From: VMCP01 sp964408945
GTDB taxonomy: Bacteria; Bacteroidota; Bacteroidia; NS11-12g; UBA955
Direction of reading: 5' to 3'
NCBI GenBank assembly: GCA_964408945.1
Contig: CAYPBJ010000051.1
Location: 1-8,537, forward strand
DNA length: 8,537 bases
Shown here piece after piece: positions 1-5,754 of this stretch. The position numbers were made by a program, and so were the translations under genes. The stretch's first letter is position 1. Each line of letters starts with the position of its first letter. Below the pieces are notes generated by a model that did no database searches, was not told where the DNA came from, and saw only the letters and a list, made by a program, of their open reading frames with translations.

Positions 1-124
1 CGGACTACGGACTACAGACTACAGACTACAGACTACAGACTACAGACCACGGACTACAGACCACGGACTATGGACTACGGACTATGGACCATCTACCAAC
101 TACCAACTACCATGTACCATGTAC
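1..124. repeat. Degenerate 7-bp tandem array at the 3' end of the LysR gene
   Basis: About 17 head-to-tail 7-bp units run in register from position 2 to 120, followed by a partial unit. The left part is GGACTAC/AGACTAC/AGACCAC. It drifts through GGACTAT and GGACCAT into CTACCAA, CTACCAT and GTACCAT near the gene. The last unit ends two bases before the stop codon of the minus-strand LysR gene (127-129). On that gene's coding strand the unit reads GTAGTCC/GTAGTCT, very like the array downstream of icd. The array continues off the left edge, so its full length is unknown. The 7-bp period is not a multiple of three and nothing suggests it is coding. Confidence 0.95.
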
Positions 125-126
125 TT

Positions 127-1026
127 TTAAATCCAATTAAATTGAGATTGAATAATGTCAGATTTGTTATGATCTAAGTGATTTAAAAATGCTTGTGCCA
201 CAGGTGAAAGTTTCTTGTTTTTCATCCAAATTAACATCCATCTAGACTGGATGGGGAATTCTGGCCTATCAATTATTTTTAACAAGCCTTTATCTAATTC
301 TTGTTTTATGCCAATTAATGGCATGATTGAATATCCCAAGCCAGCAATAACCGCATGTTTTATGGCTTCATTTCCGGTAAGTTCCAATTTGGGTTTTAGC
401 GATAAATTCCGAGTGAGTAGATATTTTTCCATGACATGTCGTGTCCCAGATCCTTTCTCTCTGAAAATCAATGGGAGTTTATCGAGATCTTGATTGTTTT
501 CGGGGGATTCTTGGTTGCCAATTAGGAACAATTTGTTGGGCAGCAGTTCAATATGATTTATATTTAAATTTTCAGGAAGTACGCTTACAAATGCAAAATC
601 AACTTTATTGTGTTCTAAACTATCAAGTACCTGAGTTTTATTTGTTACATCTAATTGAAGTTCAACATTCGGATTTTCTTTGATAAACGATCCGATGAAA
701 TAAGGCGCAATGTAAATTCCTGTCGAAACAGATGCCATTTTTAGTTTCCCCGTAAGAGCACCTTGATGTTCATGCATCTTGTTTTCAATGGCTTTTGCTT
801 CTTCAATGATTCGTTCCGCTGCTTCTGCAATTTCCTTTCCAAAGTCAGTGAGGTATAGTTTTTTTTGGACTACTTCAATCAAAGGAATGTCAAATTGCTG
901 CTGGAAATTTTTCAATTGAATAGACACAGCAGGTTGCGTCAAGTGCAGTTCCTCTGCGGCTTTGGTGATGTTTAGGGTTTGTGAAACTTTTAAAAAAACA
1001 TTCAACTGATTTAATGTGTAATTCAT
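127..1026 (-). CDS. LysR-family transcriptional regulator, divergent from icd
   Basis: A 299-residue protein with the normal LysR-type length and layout. Residues 4-62 form the winged helix-turn-helix, with the family pattern ITKAAEELHLTQPAVSIQLK at 20-39. A linker helix spans about 64-88, and an effector-binding (periplasmic-binding-protein-like) domain follows from about 92, beginning GKLKMASVSTG. The segment FREKGSGTR (188-196) resembles the effector-pocket region of the CbbR/CysL-like branch. The frame is open upstream to an ATG at 1116. I chose the ATG at 1024-1026 because LysR proteins begin a few residues before the HTH and the 30 extra residues match nothing. No Shine-Dalgarno is visible. 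The gene is divergent from icd, the classic LysR arrangement, so control of icd and itself is plausible. The effector cannot be read from sequence. Confidence 0.93.
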   Translation of the reverse strand: MNYTLNQLNVFLKVSQTLNITKAAEELHLTQPAVSIQLKNFQQQFDIPLIEVVQKKLYLTDFGKEIAEAAERIIEEAKAIENKMHEHQGALTGKLKMASVSTGIYIAPYFIGSFIKENPNVELQLDVTNKTQVLDSLEHNKVDFAFVSVLPENLNINHIELLPNKLFLIGNQESPENNQDLDKLPLIFREKGSGTRHVMEKYLLTRNLSLKPKLELTGNEAIKHAVIAGLGYSIMPLIGIKQELDKGLLKIIDRPEFPIQSRWMLIWMKNKKLSPVAQAFLNHLDHNKSDIIQSQFNWI

Positions 1027-1058
1027 AGTCTTACAATTCTGTATTGAGTTGTTTCGTT

Positions 1059-1066
1059 TAATTTTG
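1059..1066 (+). promoter_or_regulatory. Candidate -7 element for icd
   Basis: TAATTTTG matches the TAnnTTTG consensus and faces icd. It would give a leader of about 97 nt. TTG trinucleotides at 1044-1046 and 1049-1051 lie too close to be a well-spaced -33 box. If this is the promoter, the two inverted repeats at 1084-1131 lie downstream of the start site, a repressing position. Confidence 0.3.
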
Positions 1067-1083
1067 CATACAATTTGACAATC

Positions 1084-1098
1084 ATAAATAATATTTAT
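1084..1098. promoter_or_regulatory. Candidate LysR binding site 1 (inverted repeat)
   Basis: ATAAAT and ATTTAT are perfect inverted half-sites around a 3-bp spacer, 15 bp in all. The site contains the T-N11-A core typical of LysR-type boxes and lies in the gap between the divergent LysR and icd genes. The region is very AT-rich, so chance is a real alternative. Confidence 0.4.
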
Positions 1099-1109
1099 AG
1101 TTGCCATTT

Positions 1110-1117
1110 CAAACATA
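1110..1117 (-). promoter_or_regulatory. Candidate -7 element for the LysR gene
   Basis: On the minus strand this reads TATGTTTG, a full match to the Bacteroidota -7 consensus TAnnTTTG. It would put the transcript start near 1103 and leave a leader of about 77 nt before the ATG at 1026. No TTTG was found at the expected -33 distance, so the call rests on one element. Confidence 0.35.
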
Positions 1118-1131
1118 AATAAAAATTATTT
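1117..1131. promoter_or_regulatory. Candidate LysR binding site 2 (inverted repeat)
   Basis: AAATAA and TTATTT are perfect inverted half-sites around AAA, again 15 bp. The centre is 33 bp from the centre of the repeat at 1084-1098, about three helical turns. Two sites on one DNA face fit the way LysR tetramers usually bind. It touches the candidate LysR -7 box by one base, which would fit autoregulation. AT-richness weakens the case. Confidence 0.35.
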
Positions 1132-1169
1132 AAAAGTACTAATCAAATTTGCAAAAGAATAAATCTATC

Positions 1170-2615
1170 ATGACAGAAAAGAAGAGAATCACATTAGCCA
1201 AAGGCGACGGTATTGGGCCAGAAATTATGGAAGCGACACTTCGTATTTTAGAGGCAGCTGGGGCGGAGATTGAGTTTGACGAAATTGAAATTGGTGAGAA
1301 GGTGTACCTTTCAGGAAATACCTCGGGTATTTCAAATGATGCTTGGGACATCATCCGTCGGAATAAAGTATTCTTAAAAGCACCCATCACCACACCTCAG
1401 GGTGGTGGATATAAAAGCTTGAATGTAACCACACGCAAATTCTTGGGCTTATATGCAAACATTCGTCCTTGTTTCAGCCTGCACCCATATATTGAAACCA
1501 AACACCCATTGATGGATTTGGTTATCATTCGTGAAAATGAAGAAGATTTGTATGCCGGAATTGAACATCAACAAACCGATGAGGTTGTTCAATGCTTAAA
1601 ATTAATCAGTAGACCCGGTTGCGAAAAAATCATTCGCTACGCCTTTGAATATGCCAAGCAACAAGGCCGTAAAAAGGTAACGTGTTTATCGAAAGATAAT
1701 ATTATGAAGCAGACCGATGGTTTGTTTCACGAAGTATTCCGCGAAATCGCAGCAGAATATCCAGATATCCAAAACGAACACTGGATCATTGACATTGGAT
1801 CTGCAAAGTTGGCAGATACTCCCGAAGATTTCGATGTCATTGTAACATTGAATCTTTATGGCGATATCATCAGCGATATTGCTGCTCAAATTACCGGTTC
1901 TGTTGGACTGGCGGGCTCCGCAAATATCGGTGAAGAATGTGCTATGTTTGAAGCCATTCATGGTTCAGCACCAACCATTGCAGGACAAAACGTTGCAAAT
2001 CCATCAGGATTGATACAAGGAGCTATTCAAATGTTGGCACACATAGGTCAACCTAAAGTTGGTGAGAAGATTCAAAATGCTTGGTTAAAAACGTTGGAAG
2101 ATGGAATTCACACAGCTGATATTTACAAATCGGGAGTGAGTAACCAAAAAGTAGGAACCAAAGAATTTGCAGATGCTTTAATAGCTCGCTTAGGTCAGGT
2201 TCCTCAACAATTAAAAGCGGTGAATTTCGCTGAGGCTGGCTCATTGGTACTCCCAAAGTACCAGAGAAAACCTGCCAAAAAGAAAGACCTTTTGGGAGTT
2301 GACCTTTTCGTTCATTGGGCACATACAGATACCAATAAATTGGGTGCAATGTTAGAAGGGATCGCTTTAGACTCTGTCAAATTGAGTATGATTACCAACC
2401 GCGGAATCAAGGTGTATCCTGACGGTTTCCCTGAAACGTTCTTGACAGATCATTGGCGTTGCCGTTTTAAAAAGTCCGATGGCGAGAAAATGTCGAACAC
2501 CGAAATCATTGAGCTTCTCCAGAAAGCAGAAGCTGCCGGGATTGACATAATCAAAACAGAAAACCTATACGCCTTCGACGGCAAACCAGCGTTTTCGTTA
2601 GGGCAGGGGCAGTAG
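1170..2615 (+). CDS. icd: Isocitrate dehydrogenase, long form with C-terminal extension
   Basis: Catalyses oxidative decarboxylation of isocitrate to 2-oxoglutarate in the cytosolic TCA cycle. The 481-residue protein belongs to the isocitrate/isopropylmalate dehydrogenase fold and has an extra domain (about 345-481), as in the Thermus/Rickettsia-type enzymes. E. coli enzymes are near 416 residues. An ungapped match to E. coli ICDH gives the substrate serine S83 (KSLN), R89, R99, R121, catalytic Y128 and K175 (KDNIMK), and metal-binding D208, D232 and D236 (GDIISD). At the cofactor positions equal to E. coli K344/Y345 it has T269/I270, so NADP specificity is not secure. An in-frame TTG at 1149 would add seven residues. 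I chose the ATG at 1170, which leads straight into KRITLAKGDGIGPE. It is divergent from the LysR gene, and a 7-bp array begins 30 bp after the stop. Confidence 0.95.
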   Translation: MTEKKRITLAKGDGIGPEIMEATLRILEAAGAEIEFDEIEIGEKVYLSGNTSGISNDAWDIIRRNKVFLKAPITTPQGGGYKSLNVTTRKFLGLYANIRPCFSLHPYIETKHPLMDLVIIRENEEDLYAGIEHQQTDEVVQCLKLISRPGCEKIIRYAFEYAKQQGRKKVTCLSKDNIMKQTDGLFHEVFREIAAEYPDIQNEHWIIDIGSAKLADTPEDFDVIVTLNLYGDIISDIAAQITGSVGLAGSANIGEECAMFEAIHGSAPTIAGQNVANPSGLIQGAIQMLAHIGQPKVGEKIQNAWLKTLEDGIHTADIYKSGVSNQKVGTKEFADALIARLGQVPQQLKAVNFAEAGSLVLPKYQRKPAKKKDLLGVDLFVHWAHTDTNKLGAMLEGIALDSVKLSMITNRGIKVYPDGFPETFLTDHWRCRFKKSDGEKMSNTEIIELLQKAEAAGIDIIKTENLYAFDGKPAFSLGQGQ

Positions 2616-2644
2616 TTTTAGAGGCTAGTGTCTTGTGACGGCGA

Positions 2645-2766
2645 TAGTCCATATTCCATAGTCGATGGTCTGTAGTCGGTAGTCGGTAGTCGGTAGTCGA
2701 TGGTCGGTAGTCGGTAGTCGGTGGTCGGTAGTCGGTAGTCGGTTGTCTATGGTTTCTGGTCTCTGG
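2645..2766. repeat. 7-bp tandem array A downstream of icd
   Basis: Seventeen 7-bp units in register run from 2645 to 2763, followed by a partial unit. The core is TAGTCGG. Variants TAGTCCA, TATTCCA, TAGTCGA and TGGTCTG occur at the left, TGGTCGG in the middle, and TTGTCTA, TGGTTTC and TGGTCTC at the right. Variants cluster at the two ends while the middle is nearly pure, as expected for an array growing by slippage or unequal exchange. On the icd coding strand it is a GTAGTCG array, matching the minus strand of the array at 1-124. It has no phage, CRISPR or coding character. Confidence 0.95.
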
Positions 2767-2771
2767 TATAT

Positions 2772-2860
2772 AGCCCGAAGCCCGAAGCCCACTACCCACT
2801 ACCCGCTACCCACTACCCGCTACCCACTACCCGCTACCCACTACCCACTACCCACTACCA
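2772..2860. repeat. 7-bp tandem array B overlapping the 3' end of the DUF3298 gene
   Basis: About 12.7 units of 7 bp: AGCCCGA twice, AGCCCAC, then TACCCAC alternating with TACCCGC, ending in three TACCCAC and a partial TACCA. On the coding strand of the DUF3298 gene the unit is GTAGTGG/GTAGCGG, so this array is head to head with array A. Its right end enters the gene: the last Trp codon and the TAG stop (2855-2860) lie inside the final units. Array A and the complement of array B agree at about six of seven bases per unit. Confidence 0.95.
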
Positions 2861-3946
2861 AGGTACAAAAACCGTGATGATTCCTTCGCTGTAAGGTGCA
2901 ATTTCATAAAGTCCAAATGACGTATGGATGCCACGATCAGTGAAATATGTGTCGCCGCCTAAACGGTCAAACTCGTCAATCCAATAACCTGCTGATTTTA
3001 AAGATTGGTTTTGGGGTATTTTTAAAGCGATTTTATGGTTTGAGGTCATTAGTTTTGGGAGCTTTAATAGTTGTTTTGATGTGAGTTTGTTGTCGGCAGT
3101 GGCCCAGCGGTTTTTGGTTTTTTCCCAAGTTTGATGTTGTTGTCCCCACAAGCCGTGAGCACCTCCAGTGTATTCATAATGGGATGTTTCGATTACAGTA
3201 AATTGATCTGAGTCAAAAATGACTGAATTTTGAATCGAATACTCGCGATTTCCAAAGAAGTCGTCTTGGTTTGAAAGGGTTTCGCGTTTGAAATGGTTGA
3301 CCATTGAATCTGAAATGCGCTGCATTTGAGCAGTTAACTGTTGGGGTTGACCTTGAACCGTTCTGGGATCAACAGCCTGCTTGAAATTTAGGGCTGATGC
3401 AGATTCTTGACCGAATTCATATTCGTTGATCAATTTAAATTGTTCTGATCGTAATTTTTGGGCAAAGTCAGAAGCATCTTCTGGCCAAAGAACAGTAAAT
3501 TTTAGGGTAAGTTCCGATGTACTGCCTTTCTTGAAAGTTTCTGATTTTATTGTTCGTTTGAGTCGGTAAATGGACATGGGGTTTATGAAACGAGCCAAGG
3601 AAATAGGTAGTTGTTTTTGACCTTTTTTCCAAGTACCATACAGTTCATTATCAGTGATTTGTAAAGTGATTGTTTCAAGTAAATTATCTTCGTATTTGTT
3701 TTTTAATGTATATCCTGAATCGTTTTTAAATCCCTCCAATTCAATGGCTGTCTCAATGTTTTTGTAATAATATCTTCCCGAAATCTCTTTGCCAAATACT
3801 TCAAAAATTAAAGCAATGGGGTACTTATCTATTTGTCCGTGGTAAATTAAGCATTCACCTTTTTCCACGTCAGGCGTTTTGGATTGTTGCCCAAGTAAGA
3901 TTCCAGTACATGCAAATAATAAAATGACTAAGAAGGAGTGTTTCAT
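2855..3946 (-). CDS. Secreted or envelope DUF3298-domain protein
   Basis: A 363-residue protein with an N-terminal signal sequence (MKHSFLVILLFACTGILLGQ). Type I cleavage near LLG-Q is more likely than lipoprotein processing, since the only Cys (13) sits inside the hydrophobic core. The C-terminal third carries DUF3298 (RsiV C-terminal-like) hallmarks: HYEYTGGAHG at 256-265 and YEIAPYSEG at 347-355. The middle (about 150-250) may match the DUF4163 module that often precedes it, but this is weak. RsiV itself is a lysozyme-sensing anti-sigma factor. This protein has no cytoplasmic anti-sigma domain or internal membrane segment, so I infer only an envelope role. The frame is open to an ATG at 4012, but the ATG at 3944-3946 starts the signal peptide. 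The stop codon lies inside array B, and the protein ends abruptly at VPW. Confidence 0.85.
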   Translation of the reverse strand: MKHSFLVILLFACTGILLGQQSKTPDVEKGECLIYHGQIDKYPIALIFEVFGKEISGRYYYKNIETAIELEGFKNDSGYTLKNKYEDNLLETITLQITDNELYGTWKKGQKQLPISLARFINPMSIYRLKRTIKSETFKKGSTSELTLKFTVLWPEDASDFAQKLRSEQFKLINEYEFGQESASALNFKQAVDPRTVQGQPQQLTAQMQRISDSMVNHFKRETLSNQDDFFGNREYSIQNSVIFDSDQFTVIETSHYEYTGGAHGLWGQQHQTWEKTKNRWATADNKLTSKQLLKLPKLMTSNHKIALKIPQNQSLKSAGYWIDEFDRLGGDTYFTDRGIHTSFGLYEIAPYSEGIITVFVPW

Positions 3947-3987
3947 ATGGTAAAAATACACAAGATTGGAAGTTTTAGTGTGTTGTT

Positions 3988-4008
3988 TTTTAAGGGTTTT
4001 GCTTAAAA
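3988..4008. promoter_or_regulatory. Inverted repeat in the divergent gap
   Basis: TTTTAAG and CTTAAAA form a perfect 7-bp inverted repeat around a 7-nt spacer, between the start codons of the divergent DUF3298 gene (3946) and hydroxylase gene (4077). It could be an operator or a leader hairpin. There is no further support, and no clear TAnnTTTG box was found in this gap. Confidence 0.25.
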
Positions 4009-4076
4009 TCATTTTAGTAAGTTGCGTTTTTTCGTAATGATTTTTTTTGATTTTTATTCAAATTGGCAGTGCAAAT

Positions 4077-5102
4077 ATGTTGTATCCACTAGCACTTTTG
4101 ATACCGATATTCTTGTTGCTGATTTTCCTTGAGTGGAAATATGAAAAAAATCAACATACCAGCCAATTTGAGTGGTCTAACATTTCAAACAATATGACTA
4201 TTGGAGCAATTGATCAGTTCTCATCTTTTGGGTACCTTTTTATTTTATACGCTTGTTTGAATTTTGTGCATTCAAATTTCACTCTTTTGTCTTGGGATAT
4301 TAAATGGATTCAATGGTTGTGCGCATTTGTAGCCGTAGATTTTACATCGTATTGGTACCACCGATTTTCGCATAAAATTAATTTGCTTTGGGCGGGACAC
4401 ATTACTCACCATTCGTCTAGTTTCTTTAATTTTTCAAACGGCTTCAGAACTTCTCCATTTCAGGGTTTATTTCGGATATTATTTTGGCTTTGGATGCCCG
4501 TTTTGGGATTTGAGCCCATAGTTTTGGTACTATGTTTTCAAATTTCTGGTTTGCACGATTTCTTAGTACATACTACTGTGATTAAGAAAATGGGTTGGCT
4601 TGAAAATGTAATAGTTACTCCTTCTCACCATAGAGTGCATCACGGTAAAAACGAAATTTATCTAGATAAAAACTTCGGGAGTTTTTTTATTTTTTGGGAT
4701 AAATTATTCGGGACTTTCCAAGAAGAAACAGAAGAGGTTGTCTATGGAGTTAAGTCTGAGTTTTCAGAAAATAATCCGGTGAACTCAATTTTCTACCACT
4801 TTAAATATTTAGCTGCCACTTGGGTAAATATTCCGAAATATTCCAATAAATTTAAACTCCTTTTTATGCCACCAGGTTGGATTCCTGAATCAAGTGAACA
4901 CGGAAAAGTACGACAAGAAACTAACAAAATACAATTGATTTCTAAGTGCTTGTCTTTTTTCTTGTTAGCATTAGGCACTTTGGGTACCATTGTATTTCTT
5001 TATTTAGGAAGGACATTGAATCCGTGGTATTTAGCACTAGGTATAACATTCACATTGACGTCATTGTATTTAGCAACCATCATGTTGAAGAAAATTAAAT
5101 GA
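4077..5102 (+). CDS. Sterol desaturase / fatty acid hydroxylase family membrane protein, AGMO-like
   Basis: A 341-residue integral membrane di-iron oxygenase of the fatty acid hydroxylase superfamily. The histidine clusters are all present: HRFSH (95-99), HITHH (108-112) and HHRVHH (184-189), with extra His at 160 and 165. Hydrophobic segments lie at about 3-19, 48-66, 76-92, 131-156, 290-310 and 315-337. The PPGW motif (265-268) followed by two more hydrophobic segments resembles the alkylglycerol monooxygenase-like branch rather than short sterol desaturases. Known members hydroxylate or cleave lipid alkyl chains, but this substrate is unknown. An in-frame TTG at 4047 would add ten residues. 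I chose the ATG at 4077, which begins directly at the first membrane segment. It is divergent from the DUF3298 gene. Confidence 0.9.
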   Translation: MLYPLALLIPIFLLLIFLEWKYEKNQHTSQFEWSNISNNMTIGAIDQFSSFGYLFILYACLNFVHSNFTLLSWDIKWIQWLCAFVAVDFTSYWYHRFSHKINLLWAGHITHHSSSFFNFSNGFRTSPFQGLFRILFWLWMPVLGFEPIVLVLCFQISGLHDFLVHTTVIKKMGWLENVIVTPSHHRVHHGKNEIYLDKNFGSFFIFWDKLFGTFQEETEEVVYGVKSEFSENNPVNSIFYHFKYLAATWVNIPKYSNKFKLLFMPPGWIPESSEHGKVRQETNKIQLISKCLSFFLLALGTLGTIVFLYLGRTLNPWYLALGITFTLTSLYLATIMLKKIK

Positions 5103-5122
5103 GACTTCTGAACAACTGAATA

Positions 5123-5134
5123 ATCCTTAAGGAT
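5123..5134. promoter_or_regulatory. 12-bp perfect palindrome upstream of the VOC gene
   Basis: ATCCTTAAGGAT is a perfect palindrome in the 69-bp gap. It lies 13 bp before a TATCTTCG motif (5148-5155), roughly the -30 to -40 zone if that motif is the -7 element. This is a plausible operator position. It is not a terminator, since it has no loop and no T-run. Confidence 0.3.
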
Positions 5135-5147
5135 ATGTAATATTGCC

Positions 5148-5155
5148 TATCTTCG
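5148..5155 (+). promoter_or_regulatory. Candidate -7 element for the VOC gene
   Basis: TATCTTCG differs from TAnnTTTG at one base and lies 16 bp before the ATG at 5172, which would leave a very short leader. No -33 TTTG is visible at normal spacing. Confidence 0.3.
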
Positions 5156-5171
5156 ATTTGGAAATATTGTA

Positions 5172-5696
5172 ATGCCTAAATCAAATTTTAACCTGAAAAT
5201 ATCAGCGGTCCTGATTGTTGCTTCTTTTTTTGTTGGATTTAAAACCAATGAGTTTATTTCATTTAATACTACTCCCCGGGCTACCGGTTTGGGTGGTGTG
5301 TTTTTTAAATCAAAAAATCCTCAGGAACTGAAAAAATGGTATGCGGAAAACTTAAAATTGAATATCAACACGTACGGGGCTGTTTTTGAGTGGTATCAAG
5401 GGGGCGATAGCACACAAAAAGGATTTTTACAATGGAGCCCATTTAAGGAAAGTACAACCTATTTTAAACCATCCAACAAGGAATTCATGATTAATTACAG
5501 GGTTATTGGCTTGGATCAATTGTTGGAGCGTTTCAAAAATAACGGTGTAACCGTTTTAGATACCATTCAACGCTATGAATACGGCAATTTTCTCCATGTT
5601 ATGGATCCCGAAGGTAATAAAGTTGAACTTTGGGAGCCCAATGATCAAGCCTATGAGAAAATGGGAAAAGACATGCAGTTGAAAACCACTTTTTAA
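5172..5696 (+). CDS. VOC (glyoxalase/bleomycin-resistance fold) protein with N-terminal membrane anchor
   Basis: A 174-residue protein. Residues 9-23 (KISAVLIVASFFVGF) form a hydrophobic signal or anchor helix, and a VOC domain occupies about 39-157. The domain opens with GLGGVFFKSKNPQELKKWY (39-57) and closes with DPEGNKVELWEP (145-156), both typical of the fold. Many VOC enzymes are metal-dependent, with His, Glu, His and Glu ligands. Here the first His position aligns with G42 and the later His position with about M106, while only the last Glu (E152) is clear. Catalysis as a classic metal glyoxalase is therefore doubtful. The substrate is unknown, and the anchor suggests action outside the cytoplasm. 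It lies 69 bp after the hydroxylase gene, with a palindrome and a possible promoter between them, so it may be transcribed separately. Confidence 0.85.
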   Translation: MPKSNFNLKISAVLIVASFFVGFKTNEFISFNTTPRATGLGGVFFKSKNPQELKKWYAENLKLNINTYGAVFEWYQGGDSTQKGFLQWSPFKESTTYFKPSNKEFMINYRVIGLDQLLERFKNNGVTVLDTIQRYEYGNFLHVMDPEGNKVELWEPNDQAYEKMGKDMQLKTTF

Positions 5697-5705
5697 TAGA
5701 TAAAG

Positions 5706-5717
5706 CTTGAATTCAAG
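5706..5717. promoter_or_regulatory. 12-bp perfect palindrome upstream of corA
   Basis: CTTGAATTCAAG is a perfect palindrome nine bases after the VOC stop codon and 38 bp before the corA start. It differs in sequence from the palindrome before the VOC gene but has the same length and a similar position. It may be an operator. It lacks the loop and T-run of an intrinsic terminator. Confidence 0.25.
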
Positions 5718-5754
5718 AGTAAATAACCGGAATTGATATCTTACCATTCAAATT

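Noticed and set aside
215..683. Plus-strand open frames at 215-493 and 471-683
   Set aside because: They lie antisense within the LysR gene, have no recognisable domains, and the LysR frame is full-length and convincing.
1139..2349. Minus-strand open frames at 1139-1393, 1686-1961 and 2053-2349
   Set aside because: They are antisense within or overlapping icd, whose frame shows all catalytic residues. The peptides look like complement translations of icd motifs.
2551..2799. Minus-strand open frame of 82 codons with repeated TTDYR-like peptides
   Set aside because: The peptide is just the translation of the 7-bp array A and the end of icd in antisense. A 7-bp period read in triplets gives a 7-residue period with no family resemblance.
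2645..2860. CRISPR array
   Set aside because: Units are 7 bp and contiguous, with no spacers and no cas genes nearby.
2855..3946. RsiV-like anti-sigma factor
   Set aside because: DUF3298 motifs are present, but the protein starts with a signal peptide and lacks a cytoplasmic sigma-binding segment and internal membrane helix. No sigma factor gene is adjacent.
4793..5747. Minus-strand open frames at 4793-4990 and 5556-5747
   Set aside because: They are antisense to the hydroxylase and VOC genes, with no start context or family match.
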